Assembly (NCBI GenBank): GCA_039029315.1
Contig: JBCCGK010000109.1
Coordinates: forward strand, 1 to 39,615
DNA length: 39,615 bases
DNA from: JBCCCJ01 sp039029315
GTDB taxonomy: Bacteria > Bacteroidota > Bacteroidia > J057
Direction: 5' to 3'
The position numbers were made by a program, and so were the translations under genes. Under the pieces are notes generated by a model, which saw only the letters and a program-made list of their open reading frames with translations, searched no databases and was not told the origin of the DNA. Shown one piece after another: positions 24,558 to 33,482 of this stretch; the stretch's first letter is position 1, and every line of letters begins with the position of its first letter.

Positions 24558-24783
24558 CGGGTGTCAACTCAGTCGGTGGGCCTACACTCCCCTTATGAAG
24601 GAATGCATGCCTTGATGAAGATGTGTGTTGTATGCACTTCGAACACATTTCCCATATCGGGGATGGTGAAAGTAGCGAAAAGCCAATTCCTTCCCCTGTT
24701 CATGTTACTCCAGGGTGAATATGGACGTTCTCCTGCTTTGAGGGCTTTTCTTCCGCAACATAGAACCATTCAATCCCTAATCC

Positions 24784-26820
24784 ATGCAGAAATGTTTTGT
24801 ATGTCTTTCCCTCATGATTTCAGTGAGCTTTTCCTATGCACAATGGCAAAAGGCAGAGGGGCTTTATGTCTCACATGTAGTGTCTTTTGCCCAAAGTCCC
24901 TCTGCCATCTATGCACTTGGGGAAAGAGATGGTGTCTTCCGATCTACTGACAACGGCCGAAGCTGGACTGCTCGCAACAATGGCTTATCCACGGAAGCAA
25001 TGCCCTACAATCGTTTGCTATATAAGGATAGCGCCTTATATCTTGGAACACACCAAGGGATATTTGTATCTACAGATGAAGGGATGAGTTGGGCTGAAAT
25101 GAATCAAGGCTTGCCTGATGATACCAGGGTATATGCTTTTTGTGCTGATGATCATGGGAAACTGATGAGTGGGACCTCCAATGGCATATTCATTGTCAAT
25201 AATCAAGGAAGCAACTGGGATTCGATGAGCGTTGGCCTTCCAACTGAAACAACTGTTTTTTCCTTCACGCGCAAGGATTCGTCTGTATTTGCTGGCACAT
25301 CTAAAGGCGTGTTCGTGTCCACCAATCAAGGCAATAGCTGGACGGAAAGAAATAATGGAATGAATCCCCCATTTATCTATTCTCTTGCAGTAAGTGATTC
25401 AGTTCTGTATGCTGGAACATCAGATGGGGTGTTTCGTTCCGACAATCTCGGACTCAGTTGGACTCCCTTGAACGATGGCCTGTTGCAGGTCTTTGGGGTC
25501 TGGGTATATGCCAGGGATAGCCAGGTCTATGCAGGGACGAAGTTCGGCTTGTTTGCGCTGACTGACAGCAGCCAGAGGTGGACCGCCATCAAAGACGGCA
25601 TGGATATGGTGCTGCACAGCAACAATAGTACAAGGGCCATGTTGCTGCGAGGGAATGAGCTATTTGCTGGCGGGGATGACGGAATCAGTCTGTCTGTAAA
25701 TGGTGGCAGCTGGGAATATGTCAATGAAGGCCTTCCTGCTCCAGAAATCAACACATTGGCGACCAATGGGCTTGAGCTATATGCCAGCACAGAAAGTGGT
25801 CTGTATTCAAGCAGTGATCAGGGAATGAGTTGGAGGAGAATATACAATCGTTTCACTTCTTCAGTTGAGGCAAGAGACAGCTTCATTTATGTCGGCAGCA
25901 ACTTCGGTAATATCTATACATCGGCTGACAAAGGGGATAGTTGGACTGTCAGCACAGGCTTTTTTGACAATGGGCAAGAGGTGTTTGCGATGGCAGGTTC
26001 AACGATTTTTGCCAAATATAATGTAAGCATGTTTTCTGATGGAACAGGATTCATTTCTACTGACAATGGCGCGACCTTTTCACAACAAGACCTTCCATTT
26101 TTCATGTTTGCCAACAGAGATGATACAACCCTATTTGCTGTGGACAGCCTGATCTGGACATATAATCCTCCAAACTGGACAGCTATGGGGTCCACCCTAC
26201 CCGAACAATCGCTTTCTTCTCTGGCTGCAAATGGATCTGCCTTTTTTGTTGGGGCAAGTGGGGGCGTTTGGATGTCCCCCCATACAGCAACGAATTGGAC
26301 GAAGGTACAGTTCGGACAAGCTGATGGAAGGGTGACGAATCTAGCGGTGAGTCAGTCTGCGGTTTTTGCCTGCAACTCGGATAATCAGGTGTTTGCTTCT
26401 CATGACAATGGAATGAATTGGATTTCTATCACTGATAATTTTTCGGATAGCATCATATCTCCTCAATTTTATGGAACCTATACCACCCACTTGCTTGTCA
26501 ATCAGAGTCATTTATTTGTTGCGGGCCAGGGAGGTATATGGACACGAGCATTGACAGAAGTGACAGGAATAGAACATGAACGTCCTGATTTCCAGTGGCA
26601 CCTATTCCCAAATCCGACCCAAGGGAGGATCTCTGTTCATGGAGCAGACATTGAGCAGATTCTGGTCTTGGATGAATTGGGCAGAAAAATCTATGCGACT
26701 TCAGTAGAGCAGGGGGCAAGGTCTGTCATTGATTTATCTGAATACCCTGGAGGGATGTACGTGGTCCATGTTCAATCAGGCAAGATGATTCAGACAAAAA
26801 AACTGTGGCTGCAGAAATAA
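24784..26820 (+). CDS. Secreted Asp-box (BNR/sortilin-like) propeller protein with T9SS domain
   Basis: This 678-residue protein begins with the signal peptide MQKCFVCLSLMISVSFSYAQ. It carries about eleven Asp-box motifs of the S-x-D-x-G-x-x-W type: STDNGRSW, STDEGMSW, NNQGSNW, STNQGNSW, SDNLGLSW, SSDQGMSW, SADKGDSW, STDNGATF, SHDNGMNW and two weaker ones. They are separated by strands such as LYAGTSDGVF and VFAGTSKGVF. This is the pattern of sortilin/photosynthesis-factor-type propellers, not of an active sialidase, because no arginine triad is evident. The C terminus (LFPNPTQGRISVHG ... YPGGMYVVHVQSG ... KKLWLQK) is a T9SS type A domain. It lies 226 bases after another T9SS gene; that gap shows nothing convincing. 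Confidence 0.85.
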   Translation: MQKCFVCLSLMISVSFSYAQWQKAEGLYVSHVVSFAQSPSAIYALGERDGVFRSTDNGRSWTARNNGLSTEAMPYNRLLYKDSALYLGTHQGIFVSTDEGMSWAEMNQGLPDDTRVYAFCADDHGKLMSGTSNGIFIVNNQGSNWDSMSVGLPTETTVFSFTRKDSSVFAGTSKGVFVSTNQGNSWTERNNGMNPPFIYSLAVSDSVLYAGTSDGVFRSDNLGLSWTPLNDGLLQVFGVWVYARDSQVYAGTKFGLFALTDSSQRWTAIKDGMDMVLHSNNSTRAMLLRGNELFAGGDDGISLSVNGGSWEYVNEGLPAPEINTLATNGLELYASTESGLYSSSDQGMSWRRIYNRFTSSVEARDSFIYVGSNFGNIYTSADKGDSWTVSTGFFDNGQEVFAMAGSTIFAKYNVSMFSDGTGFISTDNGATFSQQDLPFFMFANRDDTTLFAVDSLIWTYNPPNWTAMGSTLPEQSLSSLAANGSAFFVGASGGVWMSPHTATNWTKVQFGQADGRVTNLAVSQSAVFACNSDNQVFASHDNGMNWISITDNFSDSIISPQFYGTYTTHLLVNQSHLFVAGQGGIWTRALTEVTGIEHERPDFQWHLFPNPTQGRISVHGADIEQILVLDELGRKIYATSVEQGARSVIDLSEYPGGMYVVHVQSGKMIQTKKLWLQK

Positions 26821-26833
26821 ACGGGACATCAGC

Positions 26834-26841
26834 TATCTTTG
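26834..26841 (+). promoter_or_regulatory. Bacteroidota -7 promoter box TATCTTTG
   Basis: TATCTTTG matches TAnnTTTG exactly. It lies 13 bases after the previous stop codon and 55 bases before the ATG at 26897, implying a leader of about 49 bases for the cupin gene. No clear -33 element is seen. Confidence 0.45.
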
Positions 26842-26896
26842 TTCGCTTCAGAAGATGACACCTTCTTTTTGTCTCACACTCTAACTGTTTCAGACG

Positions 26897-27427
26897 ATGC
26901 GAACGATTCTCCCTTTTTACTTGTTCCTGGCTGTGTTGACCTGTGCTTGCCGACAAACAACCTCCTCTCAGGAATCCCAAGCAAGACCGGAAGCTTTTCA
27001 CATCTCCTCTGAGGAAGGAAAAACATGGAATGTATTGGGCGTAGAAATTACCGGAAAAGTTCTGAGTGAAGAGACCCAGGGTGCTTATTCGGTTATTCTT
27101 ACCGAAACCCCTCCTGATGGCGGTCCTCCTATGCATCTTCATCAGTATGAGGATGAATTGTTTTACGTGCTAAAAGGGAGTTATGCGTTTTATTATGGAG
27201 ACAAACAAATACTGGCACAACAGGGCGATTTTATCCATTTACCCAGAGGAATTCCCCACCGATTTGTAAACAGGGATTCTGTAACAGGAATTACCATGAA
27301 TACCATCACCCCCGGAGGATTTGAGCGATTCTTCGAAGACATTGCGAAGGTGTCTGGAACCAACAGACCTTCCAGAGAAGTCATAGATTCCATCGCCAAC
27401 AGATATGGAGTCACCTTTGTCAACTAA
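26897..27427 (+). CDS. Cupin-domain lipoprotein (quercetinase-like)
   Basis: The 176-residue product has a lipoprotein-like signal (MRTILPFYLFLAVLTCAC). A single cupin follows, with both motifs intact: motif 1, HLH...E with His80, His82 and Glu87 (MHLHQYEDELFYVLKG), and motif 2, GDFIHLPRGIPHRFVN (from Gly110) with His121. Both fit the consensus spacing exactly, so a metal centre is very likely. Similar small cupins occur in quercetin dioxygenase-like and sugar-isomerase-like groups; the substrate is unknown. Lipidation puts it in the periplasm or at the surface, which is unusual for a small cupin. It has its own promoter box and is convergent with a sulfatase gene. Confidence 0.82.
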   Translation: MRTILPFYLFLAVLTCACRQTTSSQESQARPEAFHISSEEGKTWNVLGVEITGKVLSEETQGAYSVILTETPPDGGPPMHLHQYEDELFYVLKGSYAFYYGDKQILAQQGDFIHLPRGIPHRFVNRDSVTGITMNTITPGGFERFFEDIAKVSGTNRPSREVIDSIANRYGVTFVN

Positions 27428-27638
27428 AAATCTGTCTGGATGTTGACAGTTGGATGCCTCCATGTGTCCAATGAATAGGAGTCTTGCGCTACAACAACTA
27501 TTCTGTCTATTCGTGCCGGAGGAATATCCTTTCTCTTTCATGCGTAAAATCTATTCATGCCAATTAAGGGTTGAATGTAGTTTTTATAGCCTATCATGCT
27601 TAGGTGAGTGTCCAGCTTTTTTTCTACCCAGGCCAGTA

Positions 27639-29231
27639 TCAGAGAAGTACCTCATCTGGATATTCGACCAATTGTCCTGTGTGCTTATCCGTCGGCATCT
27701 GTGCATCAACCGTTTTAAGATAGTCTGTCAGAGTATGTGCCAAGGCCTGAAGCTTCACAGGTTCTTGATCTGCCAGATTGTTCTGTTCTCCAATATCCTG
27801 TGCAATATTGAACAACTCAAAGCTTCGATCCCGATGGTAATAGATGAGTTTCCAGTCTTCTGATCGAACGGTACTGGTCGATCCAATGCCGGGACCAGTT
27901 GGTCCCCAATTGTTAGGCATATGCCAGAAGAGGTTACGTCCTGTTGCAGTGGTTCCTATTTGTTTCAACATTGGCACAAAGCTTTTGCCATCGACGGTTT
28001 GCACAAGGGAAGGCTGTCTGATACCAGCCATTTCTAACATACTCGGAAAGAAGTCCTCAATGATCAGGTAGTCATCGCACCTACTTCCGGGCTGAACCAC
28101 TCCCGGCCATTTGACCAGCATGGGTTCGCGAATACCTCCCTCATGTGCAGATCCTTTTCCACTAGACAAGGGGCGGTTGTGGGTATGGGCTTCTCCTGCC
28201 CTGGCAATGGCACTCAATCCGCCATTGTCGGACATGAAGAGGATGATGGTATTCTCTGTCAATTGATGTTCATCCAGATAGTCCATCAAGTCTCCCAGGC
28301 TTTTGTCCATGGCCTCAATCATAGATGCATATCGCGCTTCAATCGTATCAAGTCCGGCATCGATATATTTCTGAAAGAATCTGGGATCTTCCTGAATCGG
28401 AGCATGGATGGCATAATGAGACATATAGAGATAGAAAGGTTGCTTGCTCCTCCTTGCTTGATCAAGAGATTTTTTTGCCTCGCGCGTCAAGGCTTCTGTC
28501 AGATATATGTCCTGTCCATGATAGGCTTCCAATCCAGGCACGCCCCAGGGGAGTTTATGCGAGCCATCTTCATGGTTGCCAAAATTCTTCCTTCCATAGT
28601 AACTGCCCAAGCCTCCTGCAGCATGTCCGGCGATGTTGATGTCAAATCCACAATTCAGTGGATTTTCACAGCTTGTCTCCCTGGCTGCGAAATGTGCCTT
28701 CCCCACATGAATGGTGAAATAGCCATGTTCTTGTAAAACGGCTGGCAAAGGGGTGGCATGTACACTGTGCGCCAATCCCGCTTCCGGACTGAGGCCATTC
28801 ACCGCCCATGCTGGCGGCTGAATGATGTCATCCTCCCGATCTGTTTGCACATTTTTGTTCAGGGTCCAATTGGTAACTCGATGCCGCACTGCATTCATGC
28901 CTGTCATCAGACTGATACGTGTAGGAGAGCATACACTCGTGGCGTATGCCTGGGTGAACTTCATGCCGTCTTTTGCCAATCGCTCCATCGCAGGAGTATG
29001 GTAAATTCGGTTCAAGTCCGTTTCCTGGGTCCAAAATGGAACTGAACTATCCTGCCAGCCCATGTCATCCACCAAAAACATGATGATATTGGGAGGAGAG
29101 GCTGGGGGTTGGTCCTGGGATGAACATCCTGAAAGTCCAAGGACGAATGTCAGGACAAGGCATAGAATAGGGGAGGGGAGAGCTGAAAAAATACGCATAG
29201 GACGGAAGAAAGTATGGTGAAACAGTCTCAT
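27639..29231 (-). CDS. Lipoprotein sulfatase (S1 family)
   Basis: This 530-residue protein has a lipobox LSGC (Cys36 from the ATG at 29231). A second ATG at 29198 would give a more usual 25-residue signal, so the start is uncertain. The sulfatase metal site is seen in PPNIIMFLVDDMGW (Asp55, Asp56). The formylglycine signature CSPTRISLMTG begins at Cys101, which a formylglycine-generating enzyme would convert. Further family blocks are GKAHFA, DNGG (in LFMSDNGGLS) and GGIREPMLVKWPG. It hydrolyses sulfate esters, most likely from sulfated polysaccharide or glycan, in the periplasm or at the surface. It is divergent from a second sulfatase, with a shared inverted repeat between them. Confidence 0.92.
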   Translation of the reverse strand: MRLFHHTFFRPMRIFSALPSPILCLVLTFVLGLSGCSSQDQPPASPPNIIMFLVDDMGWQDSSVPFWTQETDLNRIYHTPAMERLAKDGMKFTQAYATSVCSPTRISLMTGMNAVRHRVTNWTLNKNVQTDREDDIIQPPAWAVNGLSPEAGLAHSVHATPLPAVLQEHGYFTIHVGKAHFAARETSCENPLNCGFDINIAGHAAGGLGSYYGRKNFGNHEDGSHKLPWGVPGLEAYHGQDIYLTEALTREAKKSLDQARRSKQPFYLYMSHYAIHAPIQEDPRFFQKYIDAGLDTIEARYASMIEAMDKSLGDLMDYLDEHQLTENTIILFMSDNGGLSAIARAGEAHTHNRPLSSGKGSAHEGGIREPMLVKWPGVVQPGSRCDDYLIIEDFFPSMLEMAGIRQPSLVQTVDGKSFVPMLKQIGTTATGRNLFWHMPNNWGPTGPGIGSTSTVRSEDWKLIYYHRDRSFELFNIAQDIGEQNNLADQEPVKLQALAHTLTDYLKTVDAQMPTDKHTGQLVEYPDEVLL

Positions 29232-29260
29232 GGAATGAAAAAATCAAGAAGCTTATCACG

Positions 29261-29279
29261 AAGTACAGACAAAGTACTT
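29261..29279. promoter_or_regulatory. AAGTAC-N7-GTACTT inverted repeat between divergent sulfatases
   Basis: AAGTAC (29261-29266) and GTACTT (29274-29279) are exact inverted half-sites with a seven-base spacer. They lie 30 bases from each of the two divergent sulfatase starts. The geometry fits one dimeric regulator controlling both genes. On the minus strand the same bases include TACTTTG, a one-base-short variant of the -7 box. Confidence 0.4.
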
Positions 29280-29308
29280 ATTTTCAGCCATAGAAACCTT
29301 TGCTTATC

Positions 29309-30802
29309 ATGAAAGATCCTGTCGCACTTCTTTTCCTCATCCTTCTCCTCGCTTCGTGTCATAGTCCAGAATCCTCAACAGAATCGGCATCCACACCTCC
29401 CAACATTATCCTGATCATTGCAGACGATATGGCCTGGGATGATTGTGGTGCCTATGGACATCCTCTGATCAAGACGCCAAATATTGACCAACTTGCTCAG
29501 GATGGTATGTTGTTTCACCAGGCCTATCTGACGGCCAGTTCTTGCAGCCCCAGCAGAGCAAGTATTCTCACTGGCACCTATCCACATCAGACAGATGCAG
29601 AGCAACTTCACTGGCCAATCCCCGCCGACAGAATGACATTTGTGGAGCAGTTGAAACAAGCAGGTTATTGGACCGCACAAGCGGGAAAATGGCATGTTGG
29701 GGATGCCATGAAAGATCGCTTTGACCATGTGGCTGCTGTTGGCACTGGAGGCTTTGTTTTTCAGGCGAATAAACCATCCTGGAAACAGTCTGGCGATCCC
29801 ACGGACGATGGAAGCGGCTGTCAACAATGGCTGCCGACCCTTCAGCAAGCGCCCAAAGATCGTCCCTTTTTTCTTTGGCTGGCGGCCGTAGATCCACATA
29901 GACCCTATCCTCCCAATGCGCCAGATGTCCATGCTCCCACAGATGTGCGGCTTCCTGCTTATCTCCCTGACAATGTTTCTGTCAGGAAGGATTTTGTGGC
30001 CTACTACAATGAAATCTACCGGATGGACCAGTACATTGGCACAATTGTCTCAGAATTGGAGAAGCAAGGACGGAGTGAGAACACCCTGATTTTGTTTATT
30101 TCTGACAATGGCAGAGCCTTTCCTCGCGAAAAAACAACCCTCTATGATGGGGGCATCAAAACCCCCTGGATCGTCAAATGGCCCGCCAAGGTCCGAAAGG
30201 GCTCAGAAACTCATGCCCTGCTGAGTTCGATTGATATTGCACCTACTTGTCTGTCCCTGGCGGGGATGGACATTGATCCAGTCTTTGAAGGAAGGGACTT
30301 CTCTTCCATTTTGACCAATCCGACCGCCAGAATTCGCGACTATATCTATGCCGAAGATCACTGGCACGACTTTGAGGATTATGCCAGAGCTGTTCGCACC
30401 ACCAGATACAAGTACATTCGCAATTTTTATACAGACATTCCCAACACGCCTCCAGCCGATGCTCTCAGGAGTCTTACTTTTCAGTCCATGTTGCGCATGA
30501 GAAAGGAAGGAACCTTGACGCAGGCTCAACTGGCATGTTTTCTTCAGCCGAGACCTGCGGAAGAATTATATGATGTCTTGCATGATCCCCTTGAGATGAT
30601 AAATCTGGTACAAGATCCCTCCCAGCAAGAACGTCTGGATAGCTTGAGAAACTATATGGAGGAAATCCGTCGCCGAACACATGATGAACTTCCTGTGAGC
30701 CGGACAGCCGATGAGTTTGATCGAGAGAGTGGAAAGCCCTTGCCCAATCGTATTCGGCCCAGACCTTCGAAGGCCGAGATGAGCAGTCAGCAGGGGACAT
30801 GA
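29309..30802 (+). CDS. Lipoprotein sulfatase (S1 family, heparan-N-sulfatase-like)
   Basis: I start at the ATG at 29309; the frame could open at a TTG three codons earlier. The 497-residue protein has the lipobox LASC (Cys17). Metal ligands Asp39 and Asp40 lie in IILIIADDMAWDDCGAYGHP. The formylglycine signature CSPSRASILTGTYPHQ begins at Cys79. GKWHVG, LAAVDPHRPYPP, FISDNGRAFPREKTTLYDGGIKTPW and LYDVLHDPLEMINL are family blocks. The DDCGAYGH and FPREKTTLYDGG parts recall the N-sulfoglucosamine sulfohydrolase (SGSH) group, but subfamily assignment by eye is uncertain. It acts at the cell envelope on sulfated glycans. Divergent from the sulfatase at 27639-29231. Confidence 0.9.
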   Translation: MKDPVALLFLILLLASCHSPESSTESASTPPNIILIIADDMAWDDCGAYGHPLIKTPNIDQLAQDGMLFHQAYLTASSCSPSRASILTGTYPHQTDAEQLHWPIPADRMTFVEQLKQAGYWTAQAGKWHVGDAMKDRFDHVAAVGTGGFVFQANKPSWKQSGDPTDDGSGCQQWLPTLQQAPKDRPFFLWLAAVDPHRPYPPNAPDVHAPTDVRLPAYLPDNVSVRKDFVAYYNEIYRMDQYIGTIVSELEKQGRSENTLILFISDNGRAFPREKTTLYDGGIKTPWIVKWPAKVRKGSETHALLSSIDIAPTCLSLAGMDIDPVFEGRDFSSILTNPTARIRDYIYAEDHWHDFEDYARAVRTTRYKYIRNFYTDIPNTPPADALRSLTFQSMLRMRKEGTLTQAQLACFLQPRPAEELYDVLHDPLEMINLVQDPSQQERLDSLRNYMEEIRRRTHDELPVSRTADEFDRESGKPLPNRIRPRPSKAEMSSQQGT

Positions 30803-30848
30803 TGTCTGACAGAAAATAGTGATAGCAGAAATCAGCGAGCAGAGATGT

Positions 30849-32231
30849 TTATCTGAACAGGCTTACACTGCCATATAGTGCTACCCGATTGGTTTCTTCA
30901 GATTGGTATCTAAGCACACAAACATATACGCCAGCAGGCAGTTGTTTTCCTTGAAAGCTTCCATCCCATGAAGCCTGAAGATCTTCTGTCTGGAATACAA
31001 GATTTCCCCAACGATCAAATACCGACCACTGAAATGTCTGAAATTCGCAATCGTATACCGGAAAGAAGGTGTCATTGATCCCATCCTGATTGGGACTGAA
31101 GGCCGTTGGGAAGTTGATTGGGCAATTGCAACTTTCATAAGAGACTTCCAGCGAACCTTCAACGGTTCCACACATATTACTCAGTTGAACCCGATAGTCT
31201 CCTGCCTCTGTGACAAGGAATGTTGGTTCCGTGGACTGATCCTGCCACAGGTATTCCACCTGATAGGCTGAAGAACTGACATCGAGGGCCAGACTTTCTT
31301 TTTCACAAAGCAGTGTATCCGCTTGCAGATTCAGGCTGGGAGGGCCATGAACATATACAGTGATAGAAGTAGCACAGATCCCGCTATATGCCACATAAGT
31401 TGTCGTTTCCATTGGGGAGACAGTCAGGCTGGCAGATGATGACAGGCTTCTCCACAAGTTAGAGCTGTCTTTCCATTCATAGGAATCTCCATTCAAAGCG
31501 GTAAGGGTCGTGGACTCTCCCAGGCAGATAGAGGTATCGCCTTCGATGTACAGATTCTTGTCGATTGGGACCAGTTTGAAATCATCAAAGAAATAATAGG
31601 GCCCCCCTCCCCTTTCCTGAACAAGTTTTGACTTGCTTTCATCTTTGTCAAAAAAATTCCCAATGGTCATATAAGCTTCTCCGCCTGCGGCCATGAAGGT
31701 ATCACGAACCTGAATCCAAGCTTCGTCATTGTCCAAAAACAGGTCGGGAGCTGTCATCAATAAGGGAGGGGCCGGAAGTTGGTTGAGTCCTGACAGCAGG
31801 GTATCAGTAAAGTGTACCCCCATACGATCAATGGCTATTCGACTTTTGTCTGCATGATTGAGATAGTAGGTGAGGACATAGGTCTGTCCTGCAGTCAAGG
31901 GGCGGACCAATGGGACACCAATGTATTCCCGTACAGTGTCTGAATAGCCTACATAAATGCCAGCATAACCGTCCCCACTTTTGGGCTCCTGGTACCCATA
32001 ATGATTCTCTGGCACACAAACGAACGGATCGTCCTCACATTTTCGCCCTACACAGGTATGGTACAAGTCTGGAGATTTCTGATTGGGCGTATACCAGGGG
32101 ACTGCATGGCTCACCGTTCCGGGTCCCAGATGGCATCTGGCCAGTTCTTCAAAACCGGGATTGGGAATGAGGTTTTGGCCATTTGTATGGATCATTATCA
32201 GCATGAAGCCAACCCAAAAGATCTCTTTCAT
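30849..32231 (-). CDS. Secreted protein with T9SS type B (gliding-motility CTD) domain
   Basis: This 460-residue protein has a signal peptide (MKEIFWVGFMLIMIHTNGQ). The N-terminal 220 residues begin NLIPNPGFEELARC and form a beta-rich, jelly-roll-like domain (GYQEPKSGDGYAGIYVGYSDTVREYIG). Two Ig-like segments follow (GDTSICLGESTTLTALNG; DTLLCEKESLALDVSS). The last 90 residues (FPTAFSPNQDGINDTFFPVY ... FDRWGNLVFQTED ... WDGSFQGKQLPAGVYVCVLRY) are the gliding-motility-associated C-terminal domain that directs T9SS type B export. It is probably a cell-surface or gliding-related protein. It lies 93 bases downstream of the Tat-exported isomerase gene on the same strand. Confidence 0.85.
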   Translation of the reverse strand: MKEIFWVGFMLIMIHTNGQNLIPNPGFEELARCHLGPGTVSHAVPWYTPNQKSPDLYHTCVGRKCEDDPFVCVPENHYGYQEPKSGDGYAGIYVGYSDTVREYIGVPLVRPLTAGQTYVLTYYLNHADKSRIAIDRMGVHFTDTLLSGLNQLPAPPLLMTAPDLFLDNDEAWIQVRDTFMAAGGEAYMTIGNFFDKDESKSKLVQERGGGPYYFFDDFKLVPIDKNLYIEGDTSICLGESTTLTALNGDSYEWKDSSNLWRSLSSSASLTVSPMETTTYVAYSGICATSITVYVHGPPSLNLQADTLLCEKESLALDVSSSAYQVEYLWQDQSTEPTFLVTEAGDYRVQLSNMCGTVEGSLEVSYESCNCPINFPTAFSPNQDGINDTFFPVYDCEFQTFQWSVFDRWGNLVFQTEDLQASWDGSFQGKQLPAGVYVCVLRYQSEETNRVALYGSVSLFR

Positions 32232-32324
32232 AGCAAAATAATTTTGATGATTCTATACCAATCCAGGTGGTTGATCATGTCCACATTCAGGCAGCCTCAC
32301 TCCTTATCTTTCGATACACATCAA

Positions 32325-33368
32325 TTATCCTTGCAGGGCCTCACGACAATACGCCAAACACTTCCTGACTTCTTTGACGGCATCTGAGTCTTTGGGAATT
32401 TTGTACTCCAGCTCGATGGTGGCAGGAAAGGAATACTTCTGATCACGCATCAGCTGCAGGACTTCCACAATGGGGGTATCTCCTTCCCCAAACGGCATAT
32501 TGCTTTTTCCATTTTTGGCATTCTGTCGGTCCTTGACATGCATACTTAAAATATGTGTATGTTTCGTTCTTAACAGATCCAACGGACTAGGGTTACCAGC
32601 GGCGACATAGTGTCCAAGATCCAGGTTCATCGCATTGTATCTCGATTGTTCCAGAGCAGTATCCCAAAGAGTAGGGGTTTGTTGCAAATGTCCGTGGTAG
32701 GCAACATGAATGTCATGCTTGTGTGCCAAATCCCCCAGCTTTTGGGTATGTGCATCATCACTTGGATGTTCCAGGGTCACATGGCTCGCCCCCAAGGCCT
32801 TTGCGGCTTTGAATCCATATTCCATGTCATTGAGGGTATTGTTCTTGCCAAATGCCCGCGGCTTAAAGGCATAGATATGTACCCCTGCATCTTGATACAT
32901 CTTTTTTAGCTTGGCAAATTTCTTCATGGGAACTGAGGCTCTCCAATCTGCCATTTGTTTGTTGAACATTTTGCTCTCAGCTTCCAACTCAGCAAACTGT
33001 TTTGCTTCACCATCAGTCAATTCTTTTCCACTTCCCTTTTTTCTTCTCAATCTGTAAAATGCCCTGAAATCAACTTCATTCTTTGGCGCACCAGCAAAAC
33101 TTTCAGCGGGACCGCCCATCAATTCGACCGCGTTGATGCCAGCATCCAAGACATATTGCAAAGTTGCTTCCGCACTTTGATCTGGCATACTTCTGAAAGA
33201 GTAGGTGATACATCCGATCTGCACCCCATTGATTCGGGAGTTGAGAGTTCTATTTGAGGAAATAATGGATGGAGCACTGATGGCAGTCGTCCCAAAGGTG
33301 CTAAGTCCTGTAGTAAGAATGGCAGAAGTGCCAAGAAATTTTCGTCTGGTAATTGTCGTCTTTTTCAT
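32325..33368 (-). CDS. Tat-exported sugar phosphate isomerase/epimerase-like TIM barrel
   Basis: The 347-residue protein begins with a twin-arginine signal, TRRKFLGTSAIL (Arg8, Arg9). The rest is a xylose-isomerase-like AP_endonuc_2 TIM barrel. Likely metal ligands and catalytic residues are Glu200 (HVTLEHPSD), His225/His227 (YHGHLQQ), Asp250 (NLDLGHYV), His277 (MHVKDRQ) and Glu319/Glu321 (TIELEY). A charged insertion (about residues 108-148, RLRRKKGSGKELTDGEAK...) is unusual. Members isomerise or epimerise sugars, inositols or 2-keto acids; Tat export suggests periplasmic work on a free sugar, as in related families of Bacteroidota and Planctomycetes. It is preceded by 114 bases after the enoyl-CoA hydratase gene, so it may have its own promoter. 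Confidence 0.82.
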   Translation of the reverse strand: MKKTTITRRKFLGTSAILTTGLSTFGTTAISAPSIISSNRTLNSRINGVQIGCITYSFRSMPDQSAEATLQYVLDAGINAVELMGGPAESFAGAPKNEVDFRAFYRLRRKKGSGKELTDGEAKQFAELEAESKMFNKQMADWRASVPMKKFAKLKKMYQDAGVHIYAFKPRAFGKNNTLNDMEYGFKAAKALGASHVTLEHPSDDAHTQKLGDLAHKHDIHVAYHGHLQQTPTLWDTALEQSRYNAMNLDLGHYVAAGNPSPLDLLRTKHTHILSMHVKDRQNAKNGKSNMPFGEGDTPIVEVLQLMRDQKYSFPATIELEYKIPKDSDAVKEVRKCLAYCREALQG

Positions 33369-33482
33369 TGTTCAAGCTAAAAAATGATAGTCCGAAATGC
33401 GGGCGTATGTTATTGAAGCAACTCAAGTGTTGTTGTGATTAACAGGAGCGAAACATCAGGAAAAGGCCAACACACGTGCCAA

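Noticed and set aside
24561..24950. 129-residue plus-strand frame
   Set aside because: It overlaps the signal peptide of the better-supported gene at 24784 in another frame and has no recognisable domain.
27428..27638. Search for a strong terminator between the cupin and sulfatase genes
   Set aside because: Only a 5-bp TTGGA/TCCAA stem was seen, too weak to call.
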